From an uncultured bacterium (GTDB taxonomy: Bacteria; Hydrogenedentota; Hydrogenedentia; Hydrogenedentales; CAITNO01), in contig CALDSM010000588.1 in the NCBI GenBank assembly GCA_937923585.1, forward strand, positions 1 to 15,976: a DNA stretch of 15,976 bases, in the 5' to 3' direction. This document shows, in pieces, positions 6,651 to 15,029 of the stretch. The notes beneath the pieces were generated by a model. The model was given only the letters and a program-made list of their open reading frames with translations. It made no database searches and was not told where the DNA came from. Position 1 is the first letter of the stretch. The number at the start of each line of letters is the position of its first letter. A program made the translations under genes and the position numbers.

Positions 6651-9335
6651 CGGTTGCGGGCAAAAACAAGTAGTGAATCCATCTCTCCCGATCAAAAACC
6701 GGCTGGCGGGGTTCTTGAGGAAGGGGCTGGCCGACGCGGCCTGGCATGGAAACTGTTTGCCGCATGGGTGGTTGTGCCACCATTGCTTCTGTGCGCGGCG
6801 GAACTGGGGCTGCGGCTTGCGGGATACGGCGTCTCCACGCAACTGTTTCTCCCTCGGAAGATAAATGGGGAAACGGTCTGTGTGACCAACAGCGCATTCT
6901 ATCAGCAATTCTATACCAAGCCATTCCGAACAAATCCCGTTGAATTCTCCATGCCTGCCGTGAAGCCACGAGGCGCCTGCCGGATATTCGTCCTTGGAAG
7001 TTCGGAAGTGCTGGGCGGGCCGGTTCCGGACTTCTCGTCTTGGGGAATACTTGAGACCATGCTGCGCGTGGGGCGGCATGGGGAGAAGATTGAAATCTAC
7101 TGTCTCGCCATTCCCGGAGCCGACTCGCACGTGATGCGCGCCGCCGCAAAGACCTGCACGGCGTTTCAGCCCGACATTTTGCTGGTTTACATGGGCAACA
7201 ATGAAATGAACCCGTTGATGAGAAAAGCCTTGGTATGGAACTGGCTGCCGCCGGAAATCACGCTGCGCATTTATCGTTTAGGCATTGCGCTGAATGATTC
7301 CAGGCTGGGCCAGTTCCTGCGCGGCGTCTCAAGCCCCGAGGACATTGCACGTCACCCCGCGAAATCAGGAGAGCTTGACCCGGAACGCGTTTATCGCTAC
7401 TACGAGTCCAACATGAACGATATTTGCGACTTTGCGAGGGTGGCAGGATCGCAGGTTATGCTGTGCACGGTGAGTTCGCGCCTGCGCGAATGGGTGCCGG
7501 AAAAAGAGCATGTGGCCGACCTGGATGGCGAAATGGCGCAGCGTTGGGATCAAGCATACAATGCTGGAAACACGTTTGCGCGACAGGGGCGGCACCGTGA
7601 AGCCCTGGCGGCCTATTCCTGTGCGGCGGACATTAACAGGATGCACGCGGATCTGGCCTACAGGACAGCCTGCTGCCACTATGCGTTGGGCGAATACGCC
7701 AATGCGCGGGAGAACTTTGTCCGGGCGCGCGAACTGGACAGCCGTCACTGCCGCGCCGGAAGCCAGATAAACGAAATTCTCAAGAAGATCTGCGGCGCCC
7801 GCGCCCGCGACGGGGTCCACCTGGTGGATGCCGCGCAATCGCTTGCCGATGCCAGTCCCTGCGGTATCGAAGGTCCTGAACTCTTCCTGGACCATACGCA
7901 TCCCACCTTCGAGGGGAACTATGTGCTCGCCAGGTCCATCCTGAAAGCCATGGCTCAGGTAGAACCCCGTCTTTGTGCCTTCCCGCCACCGCCAACTCTT
8001 GAAGAATGCCAGCTTCGGCAGGCGTTGAGCGCACCTGACCTTCGGGATCAATTTGCGCTGACGATGGACGGGCTTCTGTCTATGCCGAATCAGCCCAGAG
8101 ACCGCCTCAAACACGCAATGGACGAATTGAACGAACAGATTGGCACACGGGCCGAAGAAATGCGGCTGGAAGCCTGTCGCAAGGCGTTGGAACTCGACGC
8201 CGAGAACGACCGTGTCCGAACCAGATTTGTGCGACTGCTTATCGAAAAGAAGGAAACAGCAAACGCTCTTGAAGAGGCCAGGACTCTGGCCCGCCGTCTG
8301 CCTTTCTCATGGGATGCCCATAGACTTCTGGCACGGCTGCTCGCCGAAACCGGCGAGAAGGAGTCGGCAATTGCCGCGTTGCGCCGGGCGCTGGCCGTGC
8401 GCCCCGATGACGCGGACGCGCACATCGAACTGGGAAGGCTGCTGCGGGAAGACCACTCGGAGCAGGCCTTGGCCGCATTTCGAACCTCCTTCAGGCTCAG
8501 ACCTGGTGCAGCGCCGCAACTCGAAATCGCCCGTGTGCTTCGTGGAAAGGGTGACCCATCTGGAGCCATCGAGGCGTACCGGCGCTGTCTGAAACTGGAA
8601 CCGGACAACCCCGAAGCCTTCGAGGGACTCACACTTGCCCTGTGTGACGCGGACCGGTTTGCGGAGGCCAACCTCGAGATGAGAAACCGGCGCGAGACAA
8701 CAGCCGGGGGCAAGACCGAGACTGCCGCCGTCTCCGGCCGACCGTCCGAAGACAAGGTCCTTGAAACGCGCACGTCAGTGCTTCGACAACTTGTCCGGCT
8801 GCTCCCGCAAAACGGGAGCAACTTCTGCCGATTCCAGGACATGTTGATGAAGGAGGCCGCCCGGCTGGAAACCGTCGGGGACCTGCCGGGGGCCATAGAG
8901 TCCTGCAGGATCGCCATTCCGCTCAACCCGAACAACAGCCAACCCGTGCAGTTCATGGACAAAATCCTCTCCAAGAGCAGCCCCGCGGAACGCAGAGAAA
9001 CCTGGGAGGATGTCTGGAAGGAGAATCCCGGCATTTCGCTGGCCGCGGTGTATTGCGGCGCGGCGCGCGCGGCCACCGGCGATGTTGCCGGGGCGAAGGA
9101 GGCTTTCGGTGCCGCCCAGTCGCTCGCCCCGGAAGAGTGGTCCCAATGCGTCATTGCCGCCGACGCCCTCGCAGCCGCCGGGGCTTCGGACGATGCCATC
9201 GCCGCCTATCAACGCGCGCTGGCGCTGAACCCCAAACTTGACTATCTGCAACTCCGCCTGGATACAGTAAGGAGGAATGCCGCAACAGGCGCTGCGCCGC
9301 CGCAAACCATCGCGCTGCCGTCGCCGTCGCAATAG
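6648..9335 (+). CDS. Membrane-anchored SGNH-hydrolase/TPR protein, array copy 2
   Basis: 895 residues from TTG 6648. An in-frame ATG at 6621 would add nine residues (MWTARETHL), but that ATG is not usable in copies 3 and 4, and it sits about 10 nt after the TATATT box. The N-tail begins MRLRAKTS, shared with copies 3 and 4. The membrane segment is about 35-56. SGNH residues are present: FVLGSSEVLG (Ser119), IPGAD (Gly157), YMGNNEM (Asn184), LFLDHTH (Asp415-His418). The internal TPR pair is about 308-370 and the C-terminal TPR region runs from about 550 to the end. Differences from copy 1 include Glu right after the nucleophile and a shorter polar linker. Near the 3' end it carries the patch almost identical to copy 1. 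Presumed role as for copy 1; substrate unknown. Confidence 0.85.
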   Translation: MRLRAKTSSESISPDQKPAGGVLEEGAGRRGLAWKLFAAWVVVPPLLLCAAELGLRLAGYGVSTQLFLPRKINGETVCVTNSAFYQQFYTKPFRTNPVEFSMPAVKPRGACRIFVLGSSEVLGGPVPDFSSWGILETMLRVGRHGEKIEIYCLAIPGADSHVMRAAAKTCTAFQPDILLVYMGNNEMNPLMRKALVWNWLPPEITLRIYRLGIALNDSRLGQFLRGVSSPEDIARHPAKSGELDPERVYRYYESNMNDICDFARVAGSQVMLCTVSSRLREWVPEKEHVADLDGEMAQRWDQAYNAGNTFARQGRHREALAAYSCAADINRMHADLAYRTACCHYALGEYANARENFVRARELDSRHCRAGSQINEILKKICGARARDGVHLVDAAQSLADASPCGIEGPELFLDHTHPTFEGNYVLARSILKAMAQVEPRLCAFPPPPTLEECQLRQALSAPDLRDQFALTMDGLLSMPNQPRDRLKHAMDELNEQIGTRAEEMRLEACRKALELDAENDRVRTRFVRLLIEKKETANALEEARTLARRLPFSWDAHRLLARLLAETGEKESAIAALRRALAVRPDDADAHIELGRLLREDHSEQALAAFRTSFRLRPGAAPQLEIARVLRGKGDPSGAIEAYRRCLKLEPDNPEAFEGLTLALCDADRFAEANLEMRNRRETTAGGKTETAAVSGRPSEDKVLETRTSVLRQLVRLLPQNGSNFCRFQDMLMKEAARLETVGDLPGAIESCRIAIPLNPNNSQPVQFMDKILSKSSPAERRETWEDVWKENPGISLAAVYCGAARAATGDVAGAKEAFGAAQSLAPEEWSQCVIAADALAAAGASDDAIAAYQRALALNPKLDYLQLRLDTVRRNAATGAAPPQTIALPSPSQ
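9027..9246 (+). repeat. High-identity patch of copy 2 (partner of 6201-6420)
   Basis: Same offset (2826 nt) throughout, with no gaps. Silent positions are also largely identical, which points to recent sequence exchange rather than protein-level constraint alone. Confidence 0.6.
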
Positions 9336-9474
9336 ACTTCCCACACTTGCACGGTTTCGAGCACCCGGACGGCAACATGTTTTTCGTGCGGACAGGCAAC
9401 GCCGCGTTGGACTTGCCGGCCGGAACCCTTGTATATTTCGCATCGCATGTGAACTGCGCGGGAGACTTAAACTG
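9336..9474 (+). repeat. Conserved array spacer 2 (copy 2 to copy 3)
   Basis: 139-nt spacer, the closest match to spacer 1. It carries TTGGAC and TATATT boxes, a GGGAG site and an ATG directly followed by TGA (9447-9452) about 10 nt after the TATATT box. Confidence 0.8.
9407..9437 (+). promoter_or_regulatory. Candidate promoter of copy 3
   Basis: TTGGAC (9407-9412) and TATATT (9432-9437), 19 nt apart. This is the best consensus match of the three spacer promoters. Confidence 0.45.
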
Positions 9475-9477
9475 TTG
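9460..9477 (+). promoter_or_regulatory. Ribosome-binding site and TTG start of copy 3
   Basis: GGGAG (9460-9464) lies 10 nt before TTG 9475. No in-frame ATG occurs until inside the membrane segment, so copy 3 gives the strongest case for TTG initiation. Confidence 0.75.
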
Positions 9478-12186
9478 CGGTTGCGGGCAAGAACAAGCAC
9501 TGAATACGTCTCTCCCGATGAAGAACCGGTTGAAGGGCTTCTTGAGGGAGGGGCCGGTCGTCGCGGCCTGGCATGGAAGCTGCTCGCGGCTTGGCTGATT
9601 GTTCCGCCACTGCTGCTGATCATGGGGGAACTGGGCCTGCGCATGGCGGGATACGGTGTGTCCACGCAACTGTTCAACCTCCGGGAGTTGAACGGAAACA
9701 CCGTATGCATGTCCAATTCCATGTTCTTCCAGCAGTTCTACACTGCGCGTTTTCAGCGCGGGGTTGATGAGTTCTGCATGCCGGTCCCGAAGCCCCCAAA
9801 CACGTACCGGATATTCGTGTTCGGAAGTTCGGCGGCACAGGGCCATCCCGCGCCGGACTTTGCCTTCTGGCGCATCCTGGGAACAATGCTGCGCGCGCAG
9901 GCGCGCGGAATGAGGACGGAAATCTACAGCCTGGCGATGGCGGGCTCAAACTCACATGTGATGCGCGCCGCGGCAAAGGCCTGTGCTGCGCACCAGCCCG
10001 ACCTCTTTCTGGTGTACATGGGAAACAACGAACTGAATTCCTGCATGACCCAGAACCTTGTTTGGGACTCCCTGCCCCCCCGGCTTGCGCTGCGGTGCCT
10101 GCACCTGGCCACCGCGCTGAATGACTCGCGACTCTTTCAATGGTTCCGCGACCTGCCAGACCGGGACAATGCGCCCCCCCGTCGCGAAGGCCCGGCAAAA
10201 AGCCTCGACGCAAAACGCATTCACCAGTATTACCGGACGAACGTGAACGACATTTGCCGCTTCGCAAGAGCGGCGGGCGCGCAGGTTCTCCTGTGCACGG
10301 TGGGAACGCGGCTGCGCGAAATGGTGCCGGAAGGGAACCACCGGGCCGGGCTCGACGCCGGCACAGCGCAACTGTGGAACGACGCCTGCGACGCGGGGAA
10401 GAACCTGAGCGCGCAGGGGCAGTTCCAGGCGGCCCTTGCCGCCTACGCCCGCGCTGAGAGTATTGACAGCAGCCATGCCGGAACAGCCTACGGAATGGCG
10501 TGCTGCCACTATGCCCTGGGCGAATACGCGGATGCGCGGCGCGAATTTGTCCGGGCGCGCGATCTGGACGCCAGAAACTTCTGCGCCAAAAGCATAACAA
10601 ACAACATCCTGCGCGAGATTGCCGGGGCACACGCCCGTGACGGCGTCCACCTGGTGGACACGGTGAAGGCGCTGGCTGACGCAAGCCCCCACGGCATCGA
10701 AGGGCCCGAACTCTTTCTGGACCATGTGCATCTCTCCTTCGAGGGAAATTATGTCCTTGCCCTGACTGTCTTGAAGGCGCTTGCGCAAATTGTTCCGTTC
10801 CTGCTCACCGACGCCCCCCCGATGTCCAGTGAAGAGTGCCGTCAACGACTGGCGATGGCGCCGCCTGACATGCGCACGCTATTGGCGTTTCAGGTGGAGT
10901 ATGGCAGCACACTGACGCTTGAAAAGACGGATTCCCTCAAACAGGAGATCGCCCAACTCGACGGTGAAATTGGCTCCCGCGCCGATGAGATGCGCCGGGA
11001 GGCCTGGCGCAAAGCCGCGCGGACTGACCCGGGGAATGAAGAAGTCCGGGTAAAGAGCGCCGGGCAGGCAAGGGATCCGGTTGCTGCACTTGAGGAGGCG
11101 AGGGCGCTGGTCGCGGATTTTCCATATTCCTGGAAGGCGCTGCGCATGCTGGCGGGAGTCTGTGCCCTTAACGGGGACAGCAAAAGCGCCATCGAGAAGG
11201 CGAGCCAACTGCTGAGCCTGCGCCCTGATGACCCGGAAATGTATATGGACCTGGGGCGCTACCTCTGCGGGGATGACCAATTGGAGCGCGCATTGCCCGC
11301 CTTTGAAAAGGCATTCACACTGGGCGGCAGCCCCCAGGCGCAGTTCGAAATTGCACGCGTGCTGCACAAGAGGGGCGACGCGCCGGGAGCCGTGCAGGCC
11401 TGCCGCCGCAGTCTGGAACTGGCGCCCGGGGACCCGCTGGTGTTCGAGGAACTCATCACGGCCCTTTGCGACGCGAATCTTCCCGCGGAGGCCGGAAATG
11501 AAATGCGGCGCTGGCGCGAGGCGACCTCCGGAAAAGACGGCGCATCCGCCGCCGTCGCGGAAAACGCAGAACCAAGGCGCGAAGCGCCCCAGGAAACGTT
11601 CGAAAGCGGGGCGGTGGAAACCCGCCTGTCCGTGCTGCGGCGACTGGTCCAGATGCTGCCGCCCGACCCATCCACCTCCTGCCGGTGCCAGACTTATCTC
11701 GCCGCTGAGGCCGCGCGTCTGGAGACCGCCGGGGATCTGAAGGGGGCGGCAGACGCCTGCAGGGCCGCCATTCCGCTCAACCCGGGCAACAATCAGCCCG
11801 TGCTGCTTTTGAACAAGATACTGTCCAAGAGCAGCCTTGCGGAACGCCTAAGCGTCTTGGAAAGCGTCTGGAAGGAGAATCCCCGCATTCCTCTGGCCGC
11901 CTCGTATTGCGGGTCGGCCCGTGCCGCCACGGGAGATGTTGCCGGGGCAAAGAAGGCTTTCTCCGCCGCGCAGTCCCTCGCTCCGGAAGAATGGTCCCAT
12001 TGGGTTGTGGCTGGCGACGCCCTTGCGGCCGCCGGGGCCCCGGACGACGCGATTGCCGCCTATGAGCGCGCGCTGGCGCTAAATCCGAAACTGGATTATA
12101 TGCATGGCCGCATCAATGCAATCAGGGAAAACGCCGCAAGAGCCGCTCCGCCAAGAGCCGCCGAGCCGTCCTCTGCGGCGCAATAG
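9475..12186 (+). CDS. Membrane-anchored SGNH-hydrolase/TPR protein, array copy 3
   Basis: 903 residues from TTG 9475. The frame is open further upstream into the 3' end of copy 2, but that extension would be read out of frame with copy 2 and through the promoter-like spacer, so it is rejected. N-tail MRLRARTS; membrane segment about 35-56 (LIVPPLLLIM core). SGNH residues are Ser119 (FVFGSSAAQG), Gly157 (MAGSN), Asn184 (YMGNNEL) and Asp416-His419 (LFLDHVH). The internal TPR pair is about 308-370, followed by C-terminal TPR-like units. It differs most from the others in the segment after the Asp/His block and in the polar linker (about 683-715), which is Glu- and Ala-rich. The 3' patch shared by copies 1 and 2 is not specially conserved here. 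Presumed envelope-facing SGNH enzyme; substrate unknown. Confidence 0.85.
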   Translation: MRLRARTSTEYVSPDEEPVEGLLEGGAGRRGLAWKLLAAWLIVPPLLLIMGELGLRMAGYGVSTQLFNLRELNGNTVCMSNSMFFQQFYTARFQRGVDEFCMPVPKPPNTYRIFVFGSSAAQGHPAPDFAFWRILGTMLRAQARGMRTEIYSLAMAGSNSHVMRAAAKACAAHQPDLFLVYMGNNELNSCMTQNLVWDSLPPRLALRCLHLATALNDSRLFQWFRDLPDRDNAPPRREGPAKSLDAKRIHQYYRTNVNDICRFARAAGAQVLLCTVGTRLREMVPEGNHRAGLDAGTAQLWNDACDAGKNLSAQGQFQAALAAYARAESIDSSHAGTAYGMACCHYALGEYADARREFVRARDLDARNFCAKSITNNILREIAGAHARDGVHLVDTVKALADASPHGIEGPELFLDHVHLSFEGNYVLALTVLKALAQIVPFLLTDAPPMSSEECRQRLAMAPPDMRTLLAFQVEYGSTLTLEKTDSLKQEIAQLDGEIGSRADEMRREAWRKAARTDPGNEEVRVKSAGQARDPVAALEEARALVADFPYSWKALRMLAGVCALNGDSKSAIEKASQLLSLRPDDPEMYMDLGRYLCGDDQLERALPAFEKAFTLGGSPQAQFEIARVLHKRGDAPGAVQACRRSLELAPGDPLVFEELITALCDANLPAEAGNEMRRWREATSGKDGASAAVAENAEPRREAPQETFESGAVETRLSVLRRLVQMLPPDPSTSCRCQTYLAAEAARLETAGDLKGAADACRAAIPLNPGNNQPVLLLNKILSKSSLAERLSVLESVWKENPRIPLAASYCGSARAATGDVAGAKKAFSAAQSLAPEEWSHWVVAGDALAAAGAPDDAIAAYERALALNPKLDYMHGRINAIRENAARAAPPRAAEPSSAAQ

Positions 12187-12325
12187 GCGCAAGCACGTTC
12201 CACAGGTCCCGACTGCCCGGTTAACAGCGTCTCGTGCAGTCAGGCACGCAGTGCTTTGTTAGACTTGCGGCCGGGAAGCCCTGTATATTTCACATGGCAT
12301 GTAGACCACTCCGGAGACTCCCCTG
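12187..12325 (+). repeat. Conserved array spacer 3 (copy 3 to copy 4)
   Basis: 139-nt spacer. The first 60-70 nt do not align well with the other spacers, but the part from about 12259 to the TTG does, with the TATATT box and GGAG site at matching positions. Length is kept despite divergence. An ATG directly followed by TAG lies at 12299-12304. Confidence 0.75.
12259..12289 (+). promoter_or_regulatory. Candidate promoter of copy 4
   Basis: TTAGAC (12259-12264) and TATATT (12284-12289), 19 nt apart, matching the other spacers although the surrounding sequence has diverged. Confidence 0.42.
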
Positions 12326-12328
12326 TTG
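12313..12328 (+). promoter_or_regulatory. Ribosome-binding site and TTG start of copy 4
   Basis: GGAG (12313-12316) lies 9 nt before TTG 12326, the same layout as in copies 2 and 3. Confidence 0.7.
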
Positions 12329-15013
12329 CGTTTGCGGGCAAGAAGATCGCAATCCGCCCCTTCCGGCGAAAAACCGGCCGTTGCGGCTGTTGAGGAAGGG
12401 TTTTGCCGGTCCGGCCAGGCATGGAAACTGGTCCTCGCCTGGGTGGTTGTGCCACTGCTGCTGCTGTCCATCGGCGAAGCGGTCCTGCGTCTGGCAGGGT
12501 GGGGCGTTCCAATGCAGCCGTTTGTTTCGCGGGAAGCAAACGGGGAAACCGTCTGCACAGTCAACCGTTTCTTCTTCCAGCAGTTCTACACCATGCCCAT
12601 CGGAACGTCGCTGAACGAGTTCTCCATGCCCGCCGCAAAACCTCCGGACACATACCGGATATTCGTCTTCGGAAGTTCGGCGGCGGTGGGTGTGCCTCTG
12701 CCGGACTTCTCGTTCTGGCGCATCCTTGAAAGCATGCTGCGCGCAACCCGACACGGGGGTAGAACAGAAATTTACAGCATGGCGATGTCGGGCTCGAACT
12801 CGCACGTGATGCGCGCCGCGGCAAAGGCCTGCGCGGAGTACAATCCGGACCTTTTTGTCGTCTACATGGGCAACAACGAGTTGAACCCGTCGGTGACCCA
12901 GGCCATGGTTTGGGACCTGCTGCCTCCCGGGCTGGCATTGCGCCTGCTCCATTTGAGTATAGCGCTGAACGAATCAAGGCTCGTCCAGATGATGCACGGA
13001 GTTGCAGGTCCGTCCGATTTGGAACAACCGCACGGAGAGGAGGAGGAGGTCCGCCGGCCCGAACGCGCCTACGCCTACTACCAGTCCAACGTGAACGACA
13101 TCTGCGCGTTTGCCAAAGAGGCGGGTGCCAAAGTCCTTCTGTGCACCGTGGGCTCCAGGCTCCGCGAATTTGAGCCGGCAGAGACAGAGGTTTCCGCGCC
13201 GGACCCAACGGCGCTGCCGGAGTGGAATGGCGCGTACCGCGAAGGAAACCGGCTGCGGGAGGAGAAGCTATACAGGGAGGCGCTGGCCGCCTATGCCCGC
13301 GCCGCCGAGATGGACGACCGCCACGCCGGGCTCCTCTACGGAATTGCCTGCTGTCAATATGAACTGGGCGAGTATTCCGGGGCGCGCCGGGGATTTGCAC
13401 GCGCGCGCGATTTGGACATGCTGCAGAGACGCGCCGACGACCGTATCAACGGCATTCTCCGCAAAACCGCCGCGGCCCGCGCGCAGGACGGAGTTTTGTT
13501 GGCCGATGCCGCGCAGTCGCTGGCCGACGCTAGCCCCCACGGCGTCGAGGGTCCGGAGATGTTTTTGGACGCCGTCCATCTCACGTTCGAGGGAAACTGT
13601 GTGCTGGCACGGTCCGTACTGGACACGCTGGCAGGATCGGAGCCGCGTCTGGGCATCCAGGGCTCGCCGCCCTCTGTGGGCGAATGCAGGCAGCGGATGG
13701 CGCTGACTTTGTCCGATTTGCGGTACCAGTTGTGGCTGACGGCAAGGCCGGACCTGCGCTCCAAGAACCCGTGCGGGGAAAGCCTGAACCGCGCCCTCGC
13801 CGAACTTGACGCGCAAATCGGCGCGCGGACAAACGCGCAGACAGACGCGGAGGCGCTGGGCGCCTGCCGCCGCGCGTTGCAGCTTGATCCCCAGAATGAG
13901 ACGGTTTGCGCCAGACTCATCCGGCTGCTCCTCAGCACGGGCGACCCGAATGGCGCGCATGAGCATGCGTCGGCCTTGGCAAATGACTTCCCGTATTCAC
14001 TGCATGCGCGCCGGCTGCTGGCCCAGACATCCGCCATTTTGGGTGACAAGGGCCGGGCGGTTGCCGAAACGCGCCTGCTGCTTGCCTGGAACCCCTATGA
14101 CGCAGGTGTCTGGGTCGAATTGGGCCAGTATCTTGGCCAGGACAACCGTTCGGAGGAGGCTCTGGCCGCCTTCCGCACCGCGTCCGCCTTGAAACCAGAC
14201 GCTCGGGCGCAATGTGAAATTGCGCGCCTGCTTCGTGCAAAGGGCGACCTTCCCGGCGCCATAGAGGCCAGCCGCAACAGCCTCAGACTGGCCCCCCGCG
14301 ACCCTGCGGCTTTTGGCGAACTTGTGGTTGCGCTGTGCCAGGCAAACCGTCTTGCACAGGCAAATCAAGAAATGCAGGGCTGGCGCGAAACCAACGGTGC
14401 GGCTGGGACAGCCGACAACGCGCCCGACCGGGGGGCCGCCGACACGCGTATGTCTGTCCTTCGCCGACTATTTGGCATGCTGCCCAGAGACCCCGGCGCT
14501 GACTTAAAATTCCAGGGCATTTTCATGGACGAGGCCGCGCGAATGGAGGCCGCAGGAGATGCATCCGGCGCGGCGGAAGCCTTAAGAGAGGCGATTCCCA
14601 TCAATCCGAACAACAGCGAGCCTGTGTTGCGGCTGGACAAGGTTCTTTCCAAAAGCGGCCCCGCGGAACGTCTGAAGGTTTGGGAGGAAGTCTGGAAGGA
14701 CAATCCGGGAATTGCGCTGGCGGCCGTGCATTGCGGCGCGGCGCGCGCGGCCGCCGGCAATGTTACCGGAGCGAAAGATGCCTTTGCCGCCGCACAGTCC
14801 ATCGCCCCGGGAGAGTGGTCCCATTGCGTGACGGCCGCGGACGCGCTGTCGGCGGCCGGTGCCTGGACGGACGCCGCCGCCGCCTACGAACGCGCACTTT
14901 CGCTGAACCCAAAACTGGACTACGTGCGCGACCGACTGGATCTGGCAAGGAAGAACGCGGAAGATGCGGGAGCCCCACCGGAAACCGCCGCACCCTCTGC
15001 ATCGCCGAACTGA
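12326..15013 (+). CDS. Membrane-anchored SGNH-hydrolase/TPR protein, array copy 4
   Basis: 895 residues from TTG 12326. N-tail MRLRARRS; membrane segment about 34-55 (LAWVVVPLLLLSIG core). SGNH residues are Ser118 (FVFGSSAAVG), Gly156 (MSGSN), Asn183 (YMGNNEL) and Asp415-His418. Here the block reads FLDAVH, so the extra His after Asp in the other copies is Ala, but the D-x-x-H pair is kept. An acidic EEEEV run lies near 238-242 between the Asn block and the internal TPR pair (about 308-370). The polar linker in the C-terminal TPR region is the shortest of the four. The stop TGA at 15011-15013 is only 16 nt from the stop of the convergent SGNH gene, with no terminator hairpin seen. Presumed role as for the other copies. 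Confidence 0.85.
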   Translation: MRLRARRSQSAPSGEKPAVAAVEEGFCRSGQAWKLVLAWVVVPLLLLSIGEAVLRLAGWGVPMQPFVSREANGETVCTVNRFFFQQFYTMPIGTSLNEFSMPAAKPPDTYRIFVFGSSAAVGVPLPDFSFWRILESMLRATRHGGRTEIYSMAMSGSNSHVMRAAAKACAEYNPDLFVVYMGNNELNPSVTQAMVWDLLPPGLALRLLHLSIALNESRLVQMMHGVAGPSDLEQPHGEEEEVRRPERAYAYYQSNVNDICAFAKEAGAKVLLCTVGSRLREFEPAETEVSAPDPTALPEWNGAYREGNRLREEKLYREALAAYARAAEMDDRHAGLLYGIACCQYELGEYSGARRGFARARDLDMLQRRADDRINGILRKTAAARAQDGVLLADAAQSLADASPHGVEGPEMFLDAVHLTFEGNCVLARSVLDTLAGSEPRLGIQGSPPSVGECRQRMALTLSDLRYQLWLTARPDLRSKNPCGESLNRALAELDAQIGARTNAQTDAEALGACRRALQLDPQNETVCARLIRLLLSTGDPNGAHEHASALANDFPYSLHARRLLAQTSAILGDKGRAVAETRLLLAWNPYDAGVWVELGQYLGQDNRSEEALAAFRTASALKPDARAQCEIARLLRAKGDLPGAIEASRNSLRLAPRDPAAFGELVVALCQANRLAQANQEMQGWRETNGAAGTADNAPDRGAADTRMSVLRRLFGMLPRDPGADLKFQGIFMDEAARMEAAGDASGAAEALREAIPINPNNSEPVLRLDKVLSKSGPAERLKVWEEVWKDNPGIALAAVHCGAARAAAGNVTGAKDAFAAAQSIAPGEWSHCVTAADALSAAGAWTDAAAAYERALSLNPKLDYVRDRLDLARKNAEDAGAPPETAAPSASPN

Positions 15014-15029
15014 ACCCAGACCACGGGCC

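Larger units (their letters stand above)
3786..15013 (+). repeat. Four-copy tandem array of SGNH/TPR genes
   Basis: Four homologous genes lie head to tail. TTG-to-TTG distances are 2862, 2827 and 2851 nt. Homology covers the whole proteins, including every catalytic block and the TPR tail, and extends through the three internal spacers. It stops 3' of copy 4, where no spacer element follows, and is not evident 5' of copy 1. This fits duplication of a gene-plus-leader unit by unequal recombination, followed by divergence. There are no flanking insertion sequences. Confidence 0.9.

Noticed and set aside
6541..6673. Small conserved ORF in the spacers (PDGN...VYFASHV peptide in spacers 1 and 2)
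   Set aside because: Changes between spacers 1 and 2 fall about 7, 6 and 4 at third, first and second positions, with no clear coding bias. A 1-nt indel and the divergent first half of spacer 3 break the frame. Conservation is better explained by the promoter and leader.
9277..9474. Upstream extension of copy 3 by 66 codons, starting inside the 3' end of copy 2
   Set aside because: The extension reads through copy 2 in another frame and through the promoter-like spacer. Copies 1 and 4 have no equivalent, and the ribosome-binding site sits before TTG 9475.
3786..15013. Transposon or insertion-sequence origin of the repeats
   Set aside because: No transposase, terminal inverted repeats or target-site duplications were seen; the repeat unit is a gene plus leader.
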